DNA from: Pseudomonadota bacterium
Lineage (GTDB): Bacteria; Pseudomonadota; Alphaproteobacteria; Puniceispirillales; Marisalimonadaceae
DNA length: 64,000 nt
Reading direction: 5' to 3'
Assembly: GCA_027625145.1 (NCBI GenBank)
Contig: JAQBXK010000003.1
Span: 1 to 64,000, forward strand
The notes under the pieces were generated by a model, which had not been told where the DNA came from, ran no database searches, and worked only from the letters and a program-made list of their open reading frames with translations. Both the position numbers and the translations under genes were made by a program. Each line of letters starts with the position of its first letter. Position 1 is the first letter of the stretch. Of the stretch, positions 55,876-63,425 are shown piece by piece.

Positions 55876-55884
55876 GTTTATATT

Positions 55885-56661
55885 TTATCCTGCTTTTTCA
55901 ATATTGCCACATACACTAATAGCTTGACCTGAAATATTTTTACCTAAAGAACTACATAGATAATGAGCTTGCTCCGCTAAATCCTCATGCGTAACAAATC
56001 TATTAAGTGAAGAACCTGATAAAATTTCTTCCTTCATTTCTTCAAATGAAACATTCTTTACTTTTGCTTTAGCTTCTATAACTCTATTTTGTCTTTCACC
56101 TTCAACTATACCAGGAAGAAGTGCATTGGCTCTAATTCCTCTTGGACCTAATTCTATAGCCAGACTTTTAACCATGCCTATCACAGCCCACTTAGTTGCT
56201 GCATAAGGAAGTCTATAAGCAAAACCAAGTCTTCCAGCCACTGAAGAAACTGAAAGAATAGAGCCTTCATTATTCATACGAGGGACAGCTATTCTCATTG
56301 TTTCAAAATGACTTGTCATATTTACCTGAAGACACTCTTGCCAACCACCCAAAGTAAGCTCACCGACACCAGCCGTTTCACCAGCTATTCCAGCATTGTT
56401 TACAATAATATCTAACTCTTTTAGGTAATCAAAACCCGCTTCAACCATTGACGCTATTAATTGAGTTTGTCTAAGATCACAAACCATAGCTTTAATATTA
56501 TCGTCAACTGAATTAGCTCTATTAACGGCATCCTCATTAATATCACAAACAAATACTTTTGCTCCTGCCTTTTCAAAACGTTTTGCTATAGCATAACCAA
56601 TTCCGTCTGCACCAGCAGTTATGAGGGCTTTTTTACCCTCAAGTAACTTTTCATAGTTCAT
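55885..56661 (-). CDS. Short-chain dehydrogenase/reductase
   Basis: This 258-residue SDR has the NAD(P) motif ITAGADGIGYAIAKRF, the Asp after strand two in VFVCDIN (NAD preference likely), NNAGIAG, SVSSVAG and the catalytic Tyr-Lys in YAATKWAV. The C-terminus ISGQAISVCGNIE is usual for the classical family. It is the third gene of a minus-strand operon, 14 bases after BKACE. A role like 3-hydroxybutyrate dehydrogenase on the acetoacetate product is plausible but not proven. Confidence 0.9.
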   Translation of the reverse strand: MNYEKLLEGKKALITAGADGIGYAIAKRFEKAGAKVFVCDINEDAVNRANSVDDNIKAMVCDLRQTQLIASMVEAGFDYLKELDIIVNNAGIAGETAGVGELTLGGWQECLQVNMTSHFETMRIAVPRMNNEGSILSVSSVAGRLGFAYRLPYAATKWAVIGMVKSLAIELGPRGIRANALLPGIVEGERQNRVIEAKAKVKNVSFEEMKEEILSGSSLNRFVTHEDLAEQAHYLCSSLGKNISGQAISVCGNIEKAG

Positions 56662-56675
56662 AGTAACTCTCTTCT

Positions 56676-57611
56676 CTATTTGATATTAGTTTTATCTTTA
56701 CCTTTTAAACCTAATATCTCTCTTGCTTCATCCGGTGTAGCAACTTCTAAAGAAAGACCATCAAGTATTTCTCTTACTCTTCTAACTTGATCTGCATTTG
56801 TTTTTGCTAAGTTACCTGGACCATCCCATAATGAATCTTCTAAACCTACTCGAACATGAGAACCCAAAGCAGCTCCAGTTGCATTGATTTTCATTTGACT
56901 AGCTCCTGCTCCAACAACAGACCATTCATATGAATCACCAAATAATTTATCTGCTGTTTTTTTCATATGAAGAAGATTGTCAGCGTCAGCCCCTATTCCT
57001 CCCATAATACCCATAACAAATTGAATAAAATAAGGCCCCTTTAACATTCCTTCTCTATGGAAATAATGAAGATTATATAAATGACCAACATCATAACATT
57101 CAAATTCAAATCTAGTTCCATTTGCATAACCAAGAGTCATAATATTTTCTATGTCTTCAAATGTATTTTTAAAAAGAGAACCTTTACTTCTTTCTAACAT
57201 GTCTCTTTCCCAAGGAAATTTTAGTTGATTATGTTTTTTTAACATAGGAAACAAGCCAAAATTCATTGAGCCCATATTCAGTGAAGCAACTTCAGGTTGG
57301 AAGTGCATTGCCGGCCTCATTCTATCTTCCACAGTCATTTGTGGGCCACCGCCAGTAGTAATGTTAATAACAGCGTCACATGAACTTTGAATTGTAGGCA
57401 AAAACTTTTGAAACTCTTCTGGATCTTGAGTTGGATGACCATCTATTTCATCTCTTGCATGAAGATGTAAAATTGCCGCTCCAGCTTCATAAGCCGCCAA
57501 AGAATGTTCAATTACTTCTTGAGCAGTTATTGGCAAATATTGTGACATGGATGGAGTATGAATTGCTCCAGTTACCGCACAACTTATAATTACTTTTTTA
57601 GATTTAGCCAT
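56676..57611 (-). CDS. Beta-keto acid cleavage enzyme (BKACE, DUF849)
   Basis: BKACE enzymes condense a beta-keto acid with acetyl-CoA and split it to acetoacetate and an acyl-CoA. The 311-residue TIM barrel has the zinc ligands His49 and His51 in AAILHLHARD and Glu258 in RVGLEDSLW, plus GGGPQMTVEDRMRP. Founding members act on 3-keto-5-aminohexanoate and dehydrocarnitine; the family has many substrates. Its start overlaps the dehydrogenase gene by eight bases. The paired dehydrogenase supports a 3-hydroxy acid substrate. Which acid is unknown. Confidence 0.92.
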   Translation of the reverse strand: MAKSKKVIISCAVTGAIHTPSMSQYLPITAQEVIEHSLAAYEAGAAILHLHARDEIDGHPTQDPEEFQKFLPTIQSSCDAVINITTGGGPQMTVEDRMRPAMHFQPEVASLNMGSMNFGLFPMLKKHNQLKFPWERDMLERSKGSLFKNTFEDIENIMTLGYANGTRFEFECYDVGHLYNLHYFHREGMLKGPYFIQFVMGIMGGIGADADNLLHMKKTADKLFGDSYEWSVVGAGASQMKINATGAALGSHVRVGLEDSLWDGPGNLAKTNADQVRRVREILDGLSLEVATPDEAREILGLKGKDKTNIK

Positions 57612-58548
57612 TTTGAATATCCTCTCCTAATTCAAGTTTAAGTTTTCTTATTAATGCTATCATTTTATTTCTTTTTTCTATTCTTTCAGGTCGAGCTGAA
57701 TGAGATAATCTCTTTCTTTGCTCATTTTCTAATTGATTTAAATATTCATCGGAATATTCAGGAACAGTATTTTGTTGTTTGGCTAAATTTTGAATGCCAA
57801 CTCTATATCTACTAAATGAATCTTTAATTCCCTCAGGTGCATTTAAGTCCATTATTTCAAAAGGACCCATAAAAGCCCACCTAATTCCTAATGCATGCTT
57901 TAATGCAATATCAATGTCATCCATAGAGGCATATCCACCTTCATGCAGCCTTACAGCTTCATTTAGCAAAGCTCCTTGTAGCCGATTAAGCACAAAACCT
58001 TCAGTTTCTTTGTTTACTAAAATAGCTGCGTAATTAGCATTTTTGTATAAAGACATTGCGCTTTTAATAATTTCAGTTGAAGTTTCTGTACTACCACAAA
58101 TCTCAACAAATGGAACAACATGAGGAGGTAACGCAGGATGAGCATTTATACATCTTTGCTTATGAACTACATTTTCTGAAATTTTTGATATTAGTAAATA
58201 TGACGAAGAAGAGGCTAATATTGTGTTCTCAGGAGCTAATTTATCTAAAGCTTCAAACATTTTTTTCTTTATTTCTAAATCTTCAACTATACTTTCTTGA
58301 ATTAAAATAGTGTCTTTACAAATATCCTCAATTGAACAATCAAGAGTTATATTTGATTTAATTTTATTTACATCTAAATCAGGATTAATAATTGTTAAAT
58401 CTTTTAACAATTGATCACAAACTAATTCAAACTTTTTAAAGCTGTCTTTATTATTATCATAAACTAACGATTTATGTCCGGCATTAGCAAAACCAATAGC
58501 CCAACTAGCTCCAATAAGGCCCGCCCCACAAATACCAATATTACCCAT
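57604..58548 (-). CDS. 3-hydroxyacid dehydrogenase, lambda-crystallin / carnitine dehydrogenase-like
   Basis: This 314-residue enzyme is of the 3-hydroxyacyl-CoA dehydrogenase family in the short form that includes L-gulonate 3-dehydrogenase (lambda-crystallin) and L-carnitine dehydrogenase. The NAD motif is GICGAGLIGASWA (residues 6-18); the catalytic pair is His137 in NAHPALPPH and Glu149, 12 residues on. EGFVLNRLQGALLNEAVRL and GPFEIMDLNAPEG are family-typical. It leads an operon with BKACE and SDR. The logical role is oxidation of a 3-hydroxy acid to the BKACE substrate. Confidence 0.88.
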   Translation of the reverse strand: MGNIGICGAGLIGASWAIGFANAGHKSLVYDNNKDSFKKFELVCDQLLKDLTIINPDLDVNKIKSNITLDCSIEDICKDTILIQESIVEDLEIKKKMFEALDKLAPENTILASSSSYLLISKISENVVHKQRCINAHPALPPHVVPFVEICGSTETSTEIIKSAMSLYKNANYAAILVNKETEGFVLNRLQGALLNEAVRLHEGGYASMDDIDIALKHALGIRWAFMGPFEIMDLNAPEGIKDSFSRYRVGIQNLAKQQNTVPEYSDEYLNQLENEQRKRLSHSARPERIEKRNKMIALIRKLKLELGEDIQNG

Positions 58549-58571
58549 TAAAGATTACCTTAGATAAAATT

Positions 58572-58600
58572 AAAAAAAAAACCGCATCTAAAAGATGCGG
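58572..58600 (-). terminator. Strong intrinsic terminator of the TRAP operon
   Basis: On the minus strand an eight-base GC-rich stem (CCGCATCT with AGATGCGG, arms 58600-58593 and 58589-58582) with a three-base loop is followed by at least nine T. It lies 15 bases after the dctM stop. It separates the TRAP transcript from the dehydrogenase gene that starts at 58548. It is the only textbook terminator I see in the window. Confidence 0.92.
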
Positions 58601-58615
58601 CTTAAATATATGCCT

Positions 58616-60007
58616 TTATACTAGCCGAGGTAACCACAAGCCCATTTCAGGTTGTACAATAACCATTATTAAACCAATCAACTGAATAACAACAAAAGGA
58701 ACAACACCTCTATAAATACTTATAGTTGACACTTCTGGAGGAGCCACCCCTTTTAAATAGAATAATGCAAACCCAAATGGCGGAGTTAGAAATGAGGTTT
58801 GCAAATTTATAGCCATTAAGACAAGAAACCAAATCATAGTTTCTTTTCTTCCATCAAGACCTGTTAATTGAGTGACATGATCACCAAAATCAAGAAGTAA
58901 AACTAATGGAGCAAAAATTGGAAGAATAATTAAGGTTATTTCAACCCAATCAAGAAAAAATCCTAATAAGAAAGTCATTCCCATTAATAAAAATAATAAA
59001 CCCCAAGATCCAAGTCCAGCTTTTTCAATTAACTCTTCAACTATATAATCACCACCTAATGATCTAAATACATAAGCAAAACAAGTAGCACTTAAAATAA
59101 TCATAAATACCATTGAAATAGTTAAACCTGAGGAATGAATAACACTTCTTAGCATTGGAAAAGTAAATTTTCCTCCAATAACAGCAAGAAAAGTTGCACC
59201 AAAAGCTCCAACAGCCCCAGCTTCACTTGGCGTTGCCCAACCTAAAAGAATAGACCCTTTAATTAAGCCTATAAGCGCAACAGGAGGTAAAAAAGCTTTT
59301 AAAATCATAGTAGGAAGCTTTCCCTTTTCGTAAGTCATATCTTCTTCTCTAATTTTAGGAGCAACCTTTGGATCAACTGAAGCCCATATAAATATAAAAA
59401 TTAAATACATCAAGGCAAGCGTCAAACCTGGTATTAAGGCACCCATAAATAGATTGCCAACTGAAACCTGCATAATATCAGCCATAATAATTAACATAAT
59501 ACTAGGCGGTATAAGTATACCAAGTGTACCTGAAGCAGCTATAACACCAGTTGCTAGAGCATGACTGTATCTTGCTTTTATCATTGGAGGCAATGCCAAG
59601 GCAGTCATCATAGTAACAGAAGCACCAATAATACCGGTCATAGCAGCCAAAACGGTTCCCATAACTGTAACGGACATTGCTAGTCCTCCAGGAACTTTTC
59701 TTAAAAGTATCTGAGTGGTTTTTAATAAATCATTAGCAATACCACTTCTTTCCATCATTGTTCCCATAAACACGAAACTAGGTATGGCAACCAGGATTAA
59801 GTTCTCAGCTGAAAACCCCCACATTCGAGGCACAAAGTTAAAAAACTCTGCAATCCTAAATACCCCAAACATATATCCAATAAAACCATAAGCAATAGCT
59901 ACCCCACCTAAGATAAAACCAACGGGATAACCTATAAAAAGCAATATACCCATAGTCACAAACATAAAAATAGGAAGATACTCAATTATTATTTCGATAA
60001 AATGCAT
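58616..60007 (-). CDS. dctM: TRAP transporter large permease
   Basis: DctM is the sodium-coupled channel of the tripartite TRAP uptake system. About 463 residues with 12 or more spans; motifs include GYPVGFILGGVAIAYG, IPSFVFMGTMMERSGIANDLL, GVIAASGTLGILIPPSIMLIIMADIMQVSVGNLFMGALIPG and WATPSEAGAVGAFGA. I prefer the ATG at 60007, five bases after a GGGGG run; the GTG at 60019 is an alternative. The gene lies after an extra membrane-protein gene that follows dctQ. The long DctM and separate DctQ fit the TakQM/mannitol-type subgroup. Confidence 0.95.
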   Translation of the reverse strand: MHFIEIIIEYLPIFMFVTMGILLFIGYPVGFILGGVAIAYGFIGYMFGVFRIAEFFNFVPRMWGFSAENLILVAIPSFVFMGTMMERSGIANDLLKTTQILLRKVPGGLAMSVTVMGTVLAAMTGIIGASVTMMTALALPPMIKARYSHALATGVIAASGTLGILIPPSIMLIIMADIMQVSVGNLFMGALIPGLTLALMYLIFIFIWASVDPKVAPKIREEDMTYEKGKLPTMILKAFLPPVALIGLIKGSILLGWATPSEAGAVGAFGATFLAVIGGKFTFPMLRSVIHSSGLTISMVFMIILSATCFAYVFRSLGGDYIVEELIEKAGLGSWGLLFLLMGMTFLLGFFLDWVEITLIILPIFAPLVLLLDFGDHVTQLTGLDGRKETMIWFLVLMAINLQTSFLTPPFGFALFYLKGVAPPEVSTISIYRGVVPFVVIQLIGLIMVIVQPEMGLWLPRLV

Positions 60008-60034
60008 TGCTGCCCCCACACTTTCTTTTTATTA

Positions 60035-60493
60035 TTAATTATTAATTTCATTGTTTTGAGTATATTTTTGCCATCCAACAATTCTTATAACTCTCCATCC
60101 ATATTTTAAAGATAAAAGAAAGAAACAAGCAAAAATACTTAAAGTTAATAAAGATGACTTAATCATTAATGCCTCATAAAAACAAATAGAGACAATAACA
60201 GATGGCGCCAAGGAAATTATATACGATGAAATCAAGTCATAACTTCTTATTACACCAAAAATAGATGCAATAACACCAACAGAGGCAACCAACCATAATA
60301 AATAAATCATATTATTATTATCAAAAAAAGTTAAAATTGCTGCAAGCGCTATAATACCGTAAAGACTTCCAACAAAAACACCATAAGCAACTAATTCATA
60401 TTGCGACTGAGCTAAAGTTAATTTTTTAGCTTCAGTTAAATATGGTGTCCTTTGTTTATCAAACAAATATGCAGGAACTTTTGAAAACCACAT
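60035..60493 (-). CDS. Unrecognised four-helix membrane protein inside the TRAP operon
   Basis: I do not recognise this 152-residue protein. It has four hydrophobic helices: ELVAYGVFVGSLYGIIALAAILTFF, IYLLWLVASVGVIASIFGVI, YIISLAPSVIVSICFYEALM and LLTLSIFACFFLLSLKYGW. The N-terminal 30 residues are basic and cytoplasmic-looking (KVPAYLFDKQRTPYLTEAKKL). Standard TRAP operons have only two membrane genes; this lies between dctQ and dctM with short gaps (34 and 27 bases). It might be a transporter accessory or a subunit stabiliser. It is not a second DctQ by any motif I can see. Confidence 0.75.
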   Translation of the reverse strand: MWFSKVPAYLFDKQRTPYLTEAKKLTLAQSQYELVAYGVFVGSLYGIIALAAILTFFDNNNMIYLLWLVASVGVIASIFGVIRSYDLISSYIISLAPSVIVSICFYEALMIKSSLLTLSIFACFFLLSLKYGWRVIRIVGWQKYTQNNEINN

Positions 60494-60527
60494 GACTTAT
60501 CTCACTCTAAAGTTTAGTTGTGAAAAA

Positions 60528-61142
60528 TTATTTTTTTTCATCATAGTCAAGAACCATAAGATCTAATTTCTTTTTATTGTCGCCCCAAATTACCGCTATT
60601 AATTGTATCATTACAGACAATCCACTTAAAAAGAGAAAGAAATACCCAACTGGTAAAAAGGTTTTAACTATCCATCTATTACTCAGACCAACTAATGAAG
60701 CTGAAACCTCACCAATTTGATATGAGTCAATTACATAAATAATAGAGAACCACACACAGATAAGTGTAAAGGGTAACATAAAGAAAATATTACCAAAAAA
60801 TTCAACTTTAGCTTGAGATTTAAATGTAAAATTTTCTCTTAAAAAATCAACTCTAACATGTCTGTTATGAGTGTATCCATAACCTAAAACCATACAAAAA
60901 ACAGCTGTATGAAGATGCCATTCCATTTCTTGCATCAAAGTTGATTCAAAAAACGAACCAAAATTAGCAACCATGTATACCTGAATCCAAATTAACTTTC
61001 TTGCTACTACATCCCACATTGTAATTAAAACTAATGGAACCAAAAGCCATGAACCAGCCCTGCCAACTCTATTCACAATCTCACGAAGTGTATCGCTAAC
61101 TTTAACAAGACCTTCCATATTTTTTTCTGTAAGAGCTGACAT
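60528..61142 (-). CDS. dctQ: TRAP transporter small permease
   Basis: DctQ is the small membrane subunit of the TRAP transporter. This 204-residue protein has four spans: SWLLVPLVLITMWDVVARKL, WHLHTAVFCMVLGYGYTHNRHVRVDF (with the usual RHVRVD loop), FFMLPFTLICVWFSIIYVI and TFLPVGYFFLFLSGLSVMIQLIAVI. The first helix motif LITMWDVVARK matches the family. A GGGGGA ribosome site precedes the ATG. It follows dctP after 145 bases that contain a strong stem-loop, so its level is probably lower than that of DctP. Confidence 0.93.
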   Translation of the reverse strand: MSALTEKNMEGLVKVSDTLREIVNRVGRAGSWLLVPLVLITMWDVVARKLIWIQVYMVANFGSFFESTLMQEMEWHLHTAVFCMVLGYGYTHNRHVRVDFLRENFTFKSQAKVEFFGNIFFMLPFTLICVWFSIIYVIDSYQIGEVSASLVGLSNRWIVKTFLPVGYFFLFLSGLSVMIQLIAVIWGDNKKKLDLMVLDYDEKK

Positions 61143-61240
61143 GATTTTCCCCCAGTCAATAAAATAATAAGTTATAATTATTTATAATCAATTAACTTAT
61201 CAAGTAAAAAATTTATTATATAATAATTAGTTAAGAAATA

Positions 61241-61268
61241 GGCACACCTATCGATTGATAGGTATGCC
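61241..61268 (-). promoter_or_regulatory. Twelve-base-pair stem-loop between dctP and dctQ
   Basis: On the minus strand GGCATACCTATC and GATAGGTGTGCC pair over 12 bases (one G-U) around a four-base loop, about 20 bases after the dctP stop. No T-run follows, so it is not a standard terminator. Such hairpins after a binding-protein gene commonly protect its mRNA 3' end and raise its level over the permeases. Confidence 0.7.
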
Positions 61269-61287
61269 CAAATTTAGATAAATAAAT

Positions 61288-62340
61288 TTAATTTTTTAAG
61301 TAAGCTCTAGTTGCCCAGATTTGATAATCTTTTCTGAACGCATCATAGCTTGCAGTAATTTCTTTAAACAATGGATCTGAAGCACTTTTCTCAACAACAA
61401 CTTCATCCCAAGCTTTTTTAAACTTAGCTATTTCTGAGTCAGGCCATGTTACAAATTCTACACCCTTACTTTCAAGTTCACGCATAGCTGGAACTTGTTT
61501 AGCATCAGATCTAACTAGACCCCACCACATAGTGCTTTGACATGCTGTAGAAATAATACTTTGTTGTGTTTTTGTTATACCAGCCCAAGCTTTTTTATTT
61601 AACAATAACTCACCAATTGATGTCTGCTGATGCCATCCTGGAAAATAGTTAAATTTAGCTAATTGGTAAAAACCATAACTTAAGTCATGAGTAGGCATTG
61701 AAAATTCAGTTGCATCAATAACACCTTTTTCAAGAGCTGGGTAGATATCTCCACCAGCTAAAAGCTGTGTTGAAACACCAAGTTTACTCATTACCATGGC
61801 ACCAAGTCCAAAGAAACGCATTTTCATTCCCTTTAACTCTTCAACAGAGTTGATTTTTGTTTTGAACCAACCTGAAGTTTCAGGAGCGTGAGTTAAACAG
61901 TTAAGAGGCTTAAGGCCATACTCACCATAAATTCTCTCTTTTAACTGATTGCCGCCGCCGTATTCCATCCAGCCAGAATACTCACTTGCGCCTGGACCAA
62001 ATGGAACAGCTGTAAAATAAGAAACTGCAGGAATTTTTCCAGCATGATAACCAGGTGTCGTATAACCTGCATCTACTGATCCGTTCTTAACAGCATCCCA
62101 AACTTCTAGTGAAGGTACAAGAGCGTTTGGCTCATGAAACCTTAATTGTACGTCACCACCTGAGATTTCTTTTACTTTATTTGAAAAGTAAACAGCTGCT
62201 TCACCGTTAATGGCAACCTGGCTACCCCAAGTACTTTGCATCTTCCAACGTAATTTCTCACCTGCTATTGCTGATACAGAAATAAGACTAGTTGTAGCAA
62301 TAGCTACAGCGCCTATAAATAGGCTAGTTTTGAATTTCAT
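61288..62340 (-). CDS. dctP: TRAP transporter substrate-binding protein, TakP-like
   Basis: DctP binds an organic acid in the periplasm and delivers it to DctQM. The 350-residue precursor begins with a signal peptide (KTSLFIGAVAIATTSLISVSAIA). GMKMRFFGLGAMVMSKLGV and LLAGGDIYPALEKGVIDATEF closely follow the pattern of the 2-oxoacid-binding TakP; the Arg in MKMRF should bind the substrate carboxylate. The start is ATG 62340, seven bases after GGAGGAATT; a longer frame to 62439 would prefix a non-signal hydrophobic run. TakP relatedness suggests a 2-oxo or hydroxy monocarboxylate, which is inference. Confidence 0.94.
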   Translation of the reverse strand: MKFKTSLFIGAVAIATTSLISVSAIAGEKLRWKMQSTWGSQVAINGEAAVYFSNKVKEISGGDVQLRFHEPNALVPSLEVWDAVKNGSVDAGYTTPGYHAGKIPAVSYFTAVPFGPGASEYSGWMEYGGGNQLKERIYGEYGLKPLNCLTHAPETSGWFKTKINSVEELKGMKMRFFGLGAMVMSKLGVSTQLLAGGDIYPALEKGVIDATEFSMPTHDLSYGFYQLAKFNYFPGWHQQTSIGELLLNKKAWAGITKTQQSIISTACQSTMWWGLVRSDAKQVPAMRELESKGVEFVTWPDSEIAKFKKAWDEVVVEKSASDPLFKEITASYDAFRKDYQIWATRAYLKN

Positions 62341-62602
62341 AGAATTCCTCCCTAGTAATTGTAATAAAAGATTATATCTAAGTTCATTAATTATTCCCCA
62401 AAATAATAACCCCACTAAAAGAAACAAAAGGTTTCTCAATTAATTTCTATCTTCACAATTTTTTCAATAAAGGCAAGAAAAAATAATAAAAATATTATTT
62501 TTTTTAAAATATTATAATTATATTTAAAACTATAATTATTGTTTATTATACTTTAAACATAATGTTTTTTAATATTTTTTAGTTATAAAACCATAAGCTC
62601 TA

Positions 62603-63415
62603 CTAGAGGTCATCATAGTGACCGGCAGAAGCAAAGTAACCTCCATGAGTAGTAACAAGAGGGTCTTTAGGGTCAACAAAACCTTTTTCTTCAACAACCT
62701 TACTTCTAAACTGTTCAGCATTATCCTCAGGTTTAAAACCTATATGATTCGCATATTTATTATCAATTAAAATTGAGTCGTTATTAGAAACTCCAAAAAT
62801 AATAGAATGCTCAACATTTGAAGAATTCATACAAGCCTGAATTAAGCTTCTTAAATCATTATAGCTTAGCCAAGTAGACAACAGTCTTTCATCTTTTGGC
62901 TCAGCTATAGATGAATAAATCCTTATTGAAACTGTTTCAATTTTGTATTTATCCCAATAATATTGAGCTAAGGTTTCTCCAAAAACCTTTGATACACCGT
63001 AATTGCTATCTGGCCTTGGCATCACCTTATTATCAACAACATGTGATCTAGGATAGAAACCAACTGTATGAACAGAACTTGCCCATATAATTCGTTTAAC
63101 ATTATTTTTTCGGCATCCTTCGTATAAATTATACATACCTATTATATTCGAGTTTAAAACATTATTCCATGAACCTTCAATGCTTTGACCTCCCATATGG
63201 ACAACACAGTCAATATTTTTTGTTAATTCCAGCATTTCATTTTCATTAGATAATTCAGCTTGAATAACCGTCTCATTTTCAAATTTTTTATTTAAAGCAG
63301 CTTTATCTGAAATTCTAAGCGCCTTGCATGACTTAGAAAGAGCTTCTCTTAACTCCTCTCCTAAAGCACCCGCAGCCCCAGTTAATAATATGTTATTATA
63401 TTTAAAATTAGACAT
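62603..63415 (-). CDS. Uronate dehydrogenase-like NAD-dependent epimerase/dehydratase family protein
   Basis: This 270-residue extended SDR has LLTGAAGALGEELREAL, VVHMGGQSIEGSWNNVLNSNIIGMYNLYEG, WASSVHTVGFYP and the catalytic Tyr139-Gly-Val-Ser-Lys143. STWLSYNDLRSLIQACM is also like uronate dehydrogenase, which oxidises galacturonate or glucuronate to aldarolactones. Activity is not proven by sequence. Together with the TRAP system it may show that sugar acids are among the imported substrates. The gap of 262 bases to dctP holds the TRAP promoter; I see no other gene in it. Confidence 0.82.
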   Translation of the reverse strand: MSNFKYNNILLTGAAGALGEELREALSKSCKALRISDKAALNKKFENETVIQAELSNENEMLELTKNIDCVVHMGGQSIEGSWNNVLNSNIIGMYNLYEGCRKNNVKRIIWASSVHTVGFYPRSHVVDNKVMPRPDSNYGVSKVFGETLAQYYWDKYKIETVSIRIYSSIAEPKDERLLSTWLSYNDLRSLIQACMNSSNVEHSIIFGVSNNDSILIDNKYANHIGFKPEDNAEQFRSKVVEEKGFVDPKDPLVTTHGGYFASAGHYDDL

Positions 63416-63425
63416 CTTTATCTCC

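Noticed and set aside
60035-60493. Second DctQ subunit
   Set aside because: It has four helices but none of the DctQ motifs such as the first-helix LxxxWDVVxRK or the RHVRVD loop; a clear DctQ is directly upstream.
62388-62416. Repeated CCCC blocks upstream of dctP as an operator
   Set aside because: Two short similar blocks in the leader, but imperfect and without dyad symmetry; not strong enough to list.
62341-62439. N-terminal extension of dctP
   Set aside because: The ATG at 62340 has GGAGGAATT upstream and is followed by a normal signal peptide; the extension has neither.
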